Origin: JBCBSK01 sp965250105
GTDB taxonomy: Bacteria; Pseudomonadota; Alphaproteobacteria; Rhizobiales; Tepidamorphaceae
Assembly (NCBI GenBank): GCA_965250105.1
Contig: OZ252290.1
Span: 2,728,001-2,792,000, forward strand
DNA: 64,000 nt
Reading direction: 5' to 3'
Within the stretch, counting starts at the first letter, position 1; each line of letters starts with the position of its first letter. The notes under the pieces were generated by a model. That model searched no databases. It had not been told where the DNA came from and saw only the letters and a list, made by a program, of their open reading frames with translations. Of the stretch, positions 55,716 to 62,699 are shown one piece after another. A program made the position numbers and the translations under genes.

Positions 55716-55846
55716 GCGGCCTTCGACTGGTCCGGGCGGCGATCGGTCCAACTCTTGGCCGGCTGTCGCCCTTGGCGGCATGTCGGCCTTTCGCCGATCC
55801 GGGCCGACGCACTATCATCGGTGTCGGGACGATTCGGCCGGGGCGC

Positions 55847-57079
55847 ATGGTGCAACTATCGACAGAACGCTTTCGGTTGGCGCGGGCAGGCCGCCCGCGC
55901 TGCATCGCCCTTGTGCGCGCCACGCTTTTGCGCGTGATCCTTCTGCTCACCGCGCTGATGATGCTGGCGGCACCGCCCGCCAGCGCCCAGACGGACCCGG
56001 CCACGACGCCGGCCGCACCCGCCGCGCCCGCGGCGCCGACGGAGGAAGACGACGACGGCATCGATTTCGAGCGCCCGGAAACCCCGCTCACCGTCGGGCT
56101 TTTCGTCAGCCCGCCCTTCGTCATGGAGACCGACGGTGCCTATTCCGGCATGGCGATCGACATCTGGGAGGCGCTGTCGCGGATCCTTGGTCTCGACTAC
56201 ACCTATCAGCGCTTCACCAATTTCCGCGATCTTCTGGACGCGACCGCCGAGGGCACGGTCGATGTCGCGGTGACCAATGTCACCATCACGCGCGCCCGCG
56301 CCGAGCGCGTCGATTTCACCCAGCCCTGGTTCGATGCCGGCCTCAGGATCATGGTCAACGAGGAGGGCAGGGTCGGCTTCCGCTCGGTCTGGGAGGGACT
56401 GGCCGATGCCGGTTTCCTGCGCGCCTATGCCTGGCTGGCCTTCGTCATCGTGGCGGCGACGCTGATCCTGACCCTGTTCGACCGGCGCTTCAATAAGCAG
56501 TTTCCGACCAAATGGACCGACGGCGTCGCCGAGAGCTTCTATACCGTGATGTCGGTCGCGACCTCGGGGCGCATGCCGTCGCGGCCCAACCTGTTCGGCT
56601 GGATCGGCCGGATCATGCAGGCGCTGTGGCTGGTCTGCGGCATCGCGATCCTGGCCTATGTCACCTCGTCGGTGACCAGCGTGATGACCGCGCTGTCGCT
56701 GACCAACAACATCCAGAACTATGCCGATCTGCGCGACCGGGTGGTGGGCGTGCAGGATGGCGGCACCGCCGAGGAATTGCTGCGCGAAGACGGGATCGCG
56801 GTCGCGGAATATGACGATATCGACGCCATGGTCCAGGCGCTCCTCGACCACGAGGTCGATGCCATCGTGGGCGACGCGCCGGTTCTCGAATATTACGCGA
56901 TCAGCCATCCCGACGAGCCGCTCGACGTGGTCGGCCCGATCTTCGCGCCCGACAAATACGGTTTCGCGCTGCCGCGCAACAGCCCCTATGTGAAGGCGAT
57001 GACGGTGGAGATCCTCTCGGCCTGGGAGCAGGAGCAGCTCGAACAGCTGCGGATCTTCTATTTCGGCGACGATCCGTAG
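55847..57079 (+). CDS. Prokaryotic ionotropic-glutamate-receptor-like channel (GluR0-type)
   Basis: 410 aa from the ATG at 55847. A signal-like segment (about 23-48) is followed by an Ala/Pro linker. Then comes a solute-binding domain in two lobes (TVGLFVSPPFVM, RVDFTQPWFDAGLRIMV before; VVGVQDGGTAEELL, DAIVGDAPVLEYY after) interrupted by TM1 (about 189-211), a pore loop (about 229-242, FYTVMSVATSGRMPS) and TM2 (about 254-276, YVTSSVTSVMTALSL). The order S1-TM-pore-TM-S2 is that of GluR0. The pore lacks TVGYGD, so ion selectivity is open. Ligand likely an amino acid. Confidence 0.85.
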   Translation: MVQLSTERFRLARAGRPRCIALVRATLLRVILLLTALMMLAAPPASAQTDPATTPAAPAAPAAPTEEDDDGIDFERPETPLTVGLFVSPPFVMETDGAYSGMAIDIWEALSRILGLDYTYQRFTNFRDLLDATAEGTVDVAVTNVTITRARAERVDFTQPWFDAGLRIMVNEEGRVGFRSVWEGLADAGFLRAYAWLAFVIVAATLILTLFDRRFNKQFPTKWTDGVAESFYTVMSVATSGRMPSRPNLFGWIGRIMQALWLVCGIAILAYVTSSVTSVMTALSLTNNIQNYADLRDRVVGVQDGGTAEELLREDGIAVAEYDDIDAMVQALLDHEVDAIVGDAPVLEYYAISHPDEPLDVVGPIFAPDKYGFALPRNSPYVKAMTVEILSAWEQEQLEQLRIFYFGDDP

Positions 57080-57539
57080 GCGGCCATTGGTCCAGTGCCC
57101 ATTCACGTCCAAGCCACGTTCAAGCGGAAGCGTTTGGCGGGTCTTCGCGCGCCATCGCCCTCGGGCTTGTCACGGGCCGGGCCGTCGGGTGTCCGGCCTG
57201 CCGGACCCTGATTAGGCCTTTCCGTCCGTTCGGATCTTCAGGGCGGCGGCGGACATGGGCGGCGCCAGCGGTGAAGGTCTGCTCGGCGCCTATACTCGGC
57301 CGTGGCCAAACCGGCGGCATTCAGAGTGAAGGTCAGAAAGCAGGTCTTCACGGCACGATCGCAAAGTCAGCCGTGCCGAGCGTGGCGCTTGATTGTCGCG
57401 CGCACATCTGACAAGCCCCCTTTCGAAAAAAAGCAGTGCAAAGTTTTGAGATACTCAAATTGATCGTCAACCGAGTTGGACATGGCGCCATAGGTTGTGC
57501 AAACTCAAATAACAAAGAAAGAGCGTAGTGGGAGGGATT
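57080..57539. promoter_or_regulatory. 460-base leader of the BCCT gene with an AT-rich dyad
   Basis: No gene seen. The part at 57200-57300 shares blocks with 60830-60900 (relic of the channel 3' end). The last 120 bases are much more AT-rich than the surroundings and hold TTTGAG-ATA-CTCAAA at 57445-57459, with another CTCAAA near 57504. A GGGAGGG site lies 4 bases before the start. Confidence 0.4.
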
Positions 57540-59156
57540 ATGTCTGAGAGTCAGACAAAGAAGATGCTCGATCCGGATCCAAGGATCTGGGATTTCGAGA
57601 CCAAATATGAACTCGGACAGGACAACATCCGACCGCTTGGGCTGGATATCCATAATCCGGTCTTCATCGTCTCTGGCATTTTGATCCTGGGATTCGTGAT
57701 CGTCGCCCTGACCAATCAGGAAGCCACAGCGGAATTCTTCGGCTGGCTTCGGCCGTGGTTGACCAGCACATTCGACTGGTATCTCGTGCTGTCGGTAAAT
57801 GCGATCACGATATTCTGCCTGGCTCTCATTGTATTGCCGGTTGGAAAGGTCCGCATTGGCGGCAAGGATGCGAAACCGGACTATTCCTACGCCGGCTGGA
57901 TCGCGATGATGTTCGCGGCGGGCATCGGTATCGGGCTGCTCTTCTTCGGGGTCATGGAGCCCGTCTACTACAACTTCGCCGAAGGCGGTAATGCGCGGCC
58001 TCTGAACATCGATATCAACGAGCCGGGCAATGAATATATCGGCATCGTTGGCACGATACATCACTGGGGCCTTGAAGGCTGGGCGGTCTATGCGGCCGTG
58101 GGCCTGGCGCTCGCGATTTTCGCCTACAACTTGAATTTGCCGCTCACCTTGCGCTCGGCATTCTTTCCCCTGCTGGGCGAGCGGGTTTGGGGCTTCTGGG
58201 GGCACGTCATCGACACGCTCGCGGTCTTCGCGACACTGTTTGGCCTGACGACGTCGCTCGGTCTTGGGGCGCAACAGGTCGCCGCGGGTCTGTATGAAGT
58301 GTTCGGCATCGTGCCGTCGCCGACCGTTACGGTCCTGCTGATTGTCGGCATCACCGTCATCGCGCTCGTTTCCGTCATGCTGGGCATGGACGCGGGCGTG
58401 AAGCGGTTGTCTGAGATCAATATGATCGTGGCCGTCTGCCTCTTCATCTTCGTCGTTGCGATGACCGGCGTGGTCACGGCCGCCGTGCGCTATGCCGATG
58501 TCATGGTGGACTACATCAGGTTGTTGCCCGCCCTCTCAAATCCATTCGGACGAGAAGACACCAGTTACTTCCACGGTTGGACGACCTTCTACTGGGCATG
58601 GTGGATCGCGTGGTCGCCATTCGTGGGCATGTTCATCGCGCGGATTTCGCGAGGCCGCACGGTCCGGGAATTTGTTCTCTGCGCGCTGATCGCGCCGACC
58701 GCCGTCTGCGCCCTCTGGATGTCTACCTTCGGCGGCGCGGCCATCGACATGCTGAATGCCGGCGGAGCGGAAGGCGTCAGGGCCACGGTGATCGACGGTT
58801 ACGCACCGGAAGGCGCCTTGTTCGGTTTCCTCAAGGAGTTGCCCTTCTATTCCGTCGTGGCACCGATCTCCCTGGGCTTGATCGTGATCTTCTTCGTCAC
58901 CTCGTCCGACTCAGGGTCGCTGGTGATCGATACGATCACCGCGGGCGGCAAGCTGGATGCGCCCGTCGTTCAGCGGGTGTGGTGGTGCACGCTGGAGGGG
59001 CTGGTGGCCATCGCCTTGCTTTTGGGTGGCGGCCTCAACGCGCTCCAAGGCGCGGCGGTGTCCATGGGAATCCCGTTCACCCTGGTGATCCTGGTCATGT
59101 GCTACTGCCTGTGGCTGGCCCTGTGGTCCGAATACAAGAAGCTCAAAGAGACCTGA
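57540..59156 (+). CDS. BCCT-family betaine/carnitine/choline transporter
   Basis: 538 aa with twelve predicted membrane segments. Motifs: AAGIGIGLLFFGVMEPVYYNF (TM3 region with the Gly-rich motif), HHWGLEGWAVYA, and the signature W-x-W-x-x-x-W in FYWAWWIAWSPFVGMFIARISRGRTVREF (pieces). It would take up glycine betaine or a related quaternary amine, using Na+ or H+. The window's demethylation genes make betaine or proline betaine likely cargo. A strong terminator follows. Confidence 0.92.
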   Translation: MSESQTKKMLDPDPRIWDFETKYELGQDNIRPLGLDIHNPVFIVSGILILGFVIVALTNQEATAEFFGWLRPWLTSTFDWYLVLSVNAITIFCLALIVLPVGKVRIGGKDAKPDYSYAGWIAMMFAAGIGIGLLFFGVMEPVYYNFAEGGNARPLNIDINEPGNEYIGIVGTIHHWGLEGWAVYAAVGLALAIFAYNLNLPLTLRSAFFPLLGERVWGFWGHVIDTLAVFATLFGLTTSLGLGAQQVAAGLYEVFGIVPSPTVTVLLIVGITVIALVSVMLGMDAGVKRLSEINMIVAVCLFIFVVAMTGVVTAAVRYADVMVDYIRLLPALSNPFGREDTSYFHGWTTFYWAWWIAWSPFVGMFIARISRGRTVREFVLCALIAPTAVCALWMSTFGGAAIDMLNAGGAEGVRATVIDGYAPEGALFGFLKELPFYSVVAPISLGLIVIFFVTSSDSGSLVIDTITAGGKLDAPVVQRVWWCTLEGLVAIALLLGGGLNALQGAAVSMGIPFTLVILVMCYCLWLALWSEYKKLKET

Positions 59157-59167
59157 GCAGCTTCAAT

Positions 59168-59196
59168 AATCCCCCGCTTCGGCGGGGGATTTTTTT
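59168..59196 (+). terminator. Rho-independent terminator of the BCCT gene
   Basis: AATCCCCCGC/GCGGGGGATT, a 10-bp stem with a TTCG loop followed by a run of Ts. Placed 12 bases after the stop and ahead of the convergent uspA. Confidence 0.92.
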
Positions 59197-59235
59197 GTGT
59201 AGGCTAGTCCAGACGCGCGGTCTCAAGACCAACGC

Positions 59236-59649
59236 CTAGCCACGGACCACGAAAACCGAGCACTCGGCATGCGTCACCACATGGGTCGCCGTGGTGCCCA
59301 GGAGATAGTCCTGCACCTTGGGATTGGCTGACCCCATGACGATCACATCGACATTGCGTTCATTGGCCAGTTTCACGATCTGCCGATGCACCGCGCCCGT
59401 GCGGACGACCGTTTCAAGCTCGATCCCCTCGGCCGGGTGATCGGTCACGAACGTCTTGAGCTGCTCGGTCCAGTAGCCGACAGAGTCGCGAATATTCAGG
59501 TTGCGCTCCATTTCGGGCGCGACCGTCGCGACGATGAGCTTTGCGCCACGGCGTTTCGACATCGCGGCCGCTTCGTCATAGGCGCTGTAGTCGACCGTTG
59601 CGTGGCGCAGATTGACGGGGCAGAGGATCAGCTTGGTGTCGCGGGCCAT
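59236..59649 (-). CDS. Universal stress protein (UspA family)
   Basis: 137 aa. ATP-binding pattern G-x2-G-x9-G-(S/T) seen as VIVMGSANPKVQDYLLGTTATHVV, and the closing CSVFVV. UspA proteins are regulators of stress survival; a TeaD-type member controls TRAP-mediated osmolyte uptake. Convergent with the BCCT gene. Confidence 0.85.
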   Translation of the reverse strand: MARDTKLILCPVNLRHATVDYSAYDEAAAMSKRRGAKLIVATVAPEMERNLNIRDSVGYWTEQLKTFVTDHPAEGIELETVVRTGAVHRQIVKLANERNVDVIVMGSANPKVQDYLLGTTATHVVTHAECSVFVVRG

Positions 59650-59727
59650 CGGAAAATCTCTGTCCTTTGGATAGAATTGCTAACCTGGATGTCGGCGATT
59701 TCACCGACCTCCAAGGTTGTTTAAAGC

Positions 59728-59755
59728 AATTCCAGCGAAAGTGGAAATCGCTCGA
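59728..59755. repeat. Short relative of the AATTCCAGCGAAAG repeat
   Basis: GCAATTCCAGCGAAAGTGGA, matching one arm of the element between the deacetylase and TauE genes. It lies in a 298-base gap upstream of uspA where I see no gene. Confidence 0.45.
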
Positions 59756-59947
59756 ACAGGCCGAACCGCGTCCGGGATTTCGTGAAATCAATAGTTTAGG
59801 ATCATCGGCACGACAGGTCCGGCCAGGCTCGGAAGCTGTCTTTCGTGGTCGCCCGCGCTTCCCACGCGCCGCCGTCCAGCCGTCGTCACTAAGCCGTCTG
59901 ATCCGATTTTTCTCGAGATCTCCGCGCAGGACTTCCAGGGCGGAAGA

Positions 59948-60550
59948 TCATTGGCGGTCGGCTACTTTGACGTAGAGAACGGGACCGCCGCGATAGTCGC
60001 TCAGCGGCCAGTCGAACGCTGCCGGCTTGGGCCCGAACACGAAGGCCGTGCCGGCAAGCCCCTCGACATTCGACCAGGCAAGACGCATCGGCAATTCGTC
60101 CAGATTGCCCCAGCTATTGGCGAGCCGGATCGTGAGATCATCAAAGGTCACCGCAGTGTCGAAGACCGCGACACAGGTGACATAGGTGCGCTGTTCCTCG
60201 CCACGCGTCGGCTCAAAGGGCAGAAGTGCCAATATCGTGTTTTCGGGACCCCGCAGCACGGGGGCGGCGACGACGGCGTCCATCGCGCCCGGCAGCGCGG
60301 CGCTTGCCCGATCGGGAGCGGTATCGATGACGGAAGGATCGAGATCGCCCAAAAAGGGCGTGACCATCGACAGGGCAAGGATCAGGTTGGCGCCGCTCGA
60401 GGTGCCGGAAACCCATCCCTCCGCCTCGAATGTCGCCTGAAGTGCCGTTTCATTCGCCAGGCCGGGGCGGCACAGCCGGTCGATGTCGTCGTAATCGTCG
60501 GCGAGCGCCATCGTCGGCGGGAGGACGGCCAGGAGCAGGGCACGGAACAT
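59948..60550 (-). CDS. Exported protein of unknown function
   Basis: 200 aa from the ATG at 60550 (AAGGGAG upstream). A signal peptide (residues 1-18, FRALLLAVLPPTMALA) is followed by a mature chain with CRPG and TYVTCVAV Cys. The second half mixes WP, TGT-like and VAD motifs without family resemblance. A longer reading to 60910 runs into the channel-gene relic and should be ignored. Probably periplasmic. Confidence 0.65.
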   Translation of the reverse strand: MFRALLLAVLPPTMALADDYDDIDRLCRPGLANETALQATFEAEGWVSGTSSGANLILALSMVTPFLGDLDPSVIDTAPDRASAALPGAMDAVVAAPVLRGPENTILALLPFEPTRGEEQRTYVTCVAVFDTAVTFDDLTIRLANSWGNLDELPMRLAWSNVEGLAGTAFVFGPKPAAFDWPLSDYRGGPVLYVKVADRQ

Positions 60551-60699
60551 CTTCGAACTCCCTTCGGCGGCGAGACCCGAGAGCGTCGAGAATAGGCCAG
60601 CTTGTGCAGGTCGGGAAAGTCCGCAATCCCGGCATTCAAACCCGCTTCCGATGAAAGCCCGGTTCCTGCTCGTTTCGAATGCCTGCCCCGACCGCTTCG

Positions 60700-60897
60700 C
60701 CCCGCCGTGGAAAAAGCCCCTATGTGAAGGCCATGACGGTGGAGATCGTCTCAGCCCGGGAACAGGAACCGCTCGGCGGGTGGCGGGCTTTCTATTCCGG
60801 CGATGATCCATCGGGTGGTGGGGTAAACACTCGCTGGCCTGTCCGTTCGGTTCTTCAGGGCGGCGGCGGAAACAGGCAGTGCCTGCGCTGAAGGTCC
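60700..60897 (+). pseudogene. Relic of the receptor-like channel gene 3' end
   Basis: The translation SPYVKAMTVEIVSAREQE...FYSGDDP mirrors SPYVKAMTVEILSAWEQE...FYFGDDP at the end of the channel gene, and the bases after the stop (GTTCTTCAGGGCGGCGGCGG) match those after the channel gene with a deletion of about 110 bases. The first 360 residues are missing. Without start or domain, it is not functional. Confidence 0.75.
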
Positions 60898-60919
60898 GCT
60901 GGGAGCTCAAACCGGGTCG

Positions 60920-61549
60920 CTAGCCCCGACCCGGCAGCCCCTCCGCCAGAGCGTTGGCGAACCCTTTGAAGAGCGCATCGATTTCCCAATCCGGCCGGCC
61001 CCCGACAATCGCACCGAAGAAATTCACCGAGAATGAAACGTGCATGACCGCTGCGAAGAGTAGGTCGATGTCCATGTCAGGTGAGACTTGGCCACGATCC
61101 TGCAGCCTCGTGACGCGATCCCGAAAGTTCCTGTCCGCCTTGCCGTCCATATGTTCCGCTCCGCGTTCGCGGAACTGTGCATCAATGGCGGAGCGGCTGA
61201 TGAGAAGCCGGATAATCTCTTCATCCTTGAGGTCTTCACGCAGCTTGGCGTGCAGATAGTTGTATATCTCGTCTTCGAGGGTCTCCTGCGGGGGATAGGA
61301 CAACCCGCCTTCCCGGCGTGAAGCCACGAACTGATCCATAAGCGCGATCAGCAAGCCTTCCTTACCGCCGAAGTACCGGCTGATAAGCGAGAGGTTGGCC
61401 TTGGCGACATCTGCGACCTCGCGCAGCCCAGCCGCATCATAGCCGCGCCGGGCGAACACGGTTCGCGCCGCATCGAGAATCCGCGCCTCTGTCGCCGCGC
61501 GATCTTTCACGGGGCCGGCCGCTTTCCTTTTTGTCGCAGTCGCTTGCAT
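60920..61549 (-). CDS. TetR-family transcriptional regulator
   Basis: 209 aa. DNA-binding domain at residues 18-65: RILDAARTVFARRGYDAAGLREVADVAKANLSLISRYFGGKEGLL (in pieces). The rest is a ligand-binding helical domain without known specificity. Divergent from the DUF3817 gene. An imperfect palindrome overlaps its ribosome-binding site and start, so autorepression is likely. Confidence 0.9.
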   Translation of the reverse strand: MQATATKRKAAGPVKDRAATEARILDAARTVFARRGYDAAGLREVADVAKANLSLISRYFGGKEGLLIALMDQFVASRREGGLSYPPQETLEDEIYNYLHAKLREDLKDEEIIRLLISRSAIDAQFRERGAEHMDGKADRNFRDRVTRLQDRGQVSPDMDIDLLFAAVMHVSFSVNFFGAIVGGRPDWEIDALFKGFANALAEGLPGRG

Positions 61550-61566
61550 GTGAACACCTGTTTACA
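61549..61566. promoter_or_regulatory. Candidate TetR operator TGTGAACA-CC-TGTTTACA
   Basis: Imperfect 8-base dyad overlapping the tetR start codon and ribosome-binding site. A further TTTACA half-site lies near 61600, close to the divergent DUF3817 gene. Positions and form suit control of both genes by the regulator encoded next to it. Confidence 0.55.
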
Positions 61567-61629
61567 TGATCGATATGCTGTCGTAAAGAAAACGAGCGTT
61601 TACATTTCAGAGGTCATAGGAGCCTTCGC

Positions 61630-61914
61630 ATGACCGGACTTATGCATGCAGCCATATTAGAGGCTGTGACGCTTCTCGCATTGTTTGGCGTGGCGATGCC
61701 TCTGAAGTACTGGGCTGGCATTCCCCAGGCGGTGTCCTTCATGGGCCCGATCCACGGGCTCGCATTCATGGTCTTCCTCTGGTTCGTAATCCGGTCCTGG
61801 GCAGAGGGCCTGATCAACTGGGTCGGTGTCCTGCGCCTCTTCATCGGCGCATTCATCCCCTTCGGCGGTTTCGTCAATGAGCGCTGGCTGCGCCATCAAT
61901 CCGAGGGTTGGTGA
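61630..61914 (+). CDS. DUF3817-family small membrane protein
   Basis: 94 aa, three hydrophobic segments. Features: LLALFGVAMPLKYWAGIP, MGPIHGLAFMVFLWFVI, FGGFVNERWLR (family markers for DUF3817). AGGAG stands 7 bases before the ATG. Function unknown. It overlaps the next gene by one base, so they are coupled. Confidence 0.85.
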   Translation: MTGLMHAAILEAVTLLALFGVAMPLKYWAGIPQAVSFMGPIHGLAFMVFLWFVIRSWAEGLINWVGVLRLFIGAFIPFGGFVNERWLRHQSEGW

Positions 61915-62309
61915 TGCTCTACAACCTTGCGAAAGCAGCCCATCTGATCTCCCTTTTTGTCTGGATTGGCGGCATGGTCGCGGTTGCGCTCGCGCTCAGA
62001 TATCCCGCCGTGGTCCATATGAGGCCTTTGAAGGCCTATGATCGGGCCATCACGACGCCCGCGATGATCCTGGCCCTACTCTTCGGCATACTGCTGGGTG
62101 TCCAAGGCGGCTGGTTCAGCTCTGCATGGCTGGGGATGAAGATCCTGCTCGTTCTCGGTTTCTCCGGGCTGCATGGTGCTCTAGTCGGCAAACTGCGCCA
62201 CGCGATCGAGGAAAATACCAGCGAGGCCAAGCCAGGCGGAGTGGTTTTGCTGCCTGTCGGGTTGGTGCTGCTGACGCTGATCGTTCTTCTCGTTACAACG
62301 AAACCATAA
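61914..62309 (+). CDS. Small integral membrane protein (CopD/HemJ-like)
   Basis: 131 aa, four hydrophobic segments. The N-terminus YNLAKAAHLISLFVWIGGMVAVALALRYP (in pieces) resembles CopD/UPF0093-type proteins with conserved His, which bind heme or copper. Its ATG overlaps the DUF3817 stop (TGATG). The regulatory pair with tetR suggests a shared stress or lipid-related response, but the role is unknown. Confidence 0.7.
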   Translation: MLYNLAKAAHLISLFVWIGGMVAVALALRYPAVVHMRPLKAYDRAITTPAMILALLFGILLGVQGGWFSSAWLGMKILLVLGFSGLHGALVGKLRHAIEENTSEAKPGGVVLLPVGLVLLTLIVLLVTTKP

Positions 62310-62699
62310 TGCACTGGTGTTTCTGGTGAAATCGACCTGATTAAGGAACCGGGCTATTGCGGGCATTAGAGCGAGAAAACCGGATGACAGGTTTGGCCGC
62401 AGAGTAGGCGCTCAATCTACTTGCCACGAAAGTCTGCGCTCCACCCGTTTCAAAAGCCCGCCCCGACCGCTTCGCGCTACACAGGCCGCATACCCGCCAA
62501 CCGCACCTTTCCTCGCGTGCCCGGCCACCCCATGTTAAAACCGCATACGCGCTTTTCCCAAAGGGCCCCTTTATAGGTCAGCAATGCTGACCTATTATGC
62601 GTCCGACGGCCAAGCGCTGAATGCCCGGCCGGTATGTCCGGTCAGCGCATGCCGAACAGGGCCGTGATCTCCGCGAAGGAGCATGGGGAGGAGCCTGGA
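62310..62699. other. 390-base gap holding the ior control region
   Basis: No gene seen. Near 62450 lies a short sequence (GCCCGCCCCGACCGCTTCGC) related to one near 60685. The perfect palindrome upstream of ior is listed separately. Confidence 0.4.
62573..62595. promoter_or_regulatory. 23-base perfect palindrome upstream of ior
   Basis: Arms ATAGGTCAGCA and TGCTGACCTAT around a single base, 104 bases before the ior start. A palindrome of this length is characteristic of a dimeric regulator site; I cannot name the regulator. Confidence 0.65.

Noticed and set aside
60551..60910. N-terminal extension of the exported protein at 59948-60550
   Set aside because: The extension translates channel-gene relic DNA in reverse, while the ATG at 60550 has a good ribosome-binding site and begins a signal peptide.
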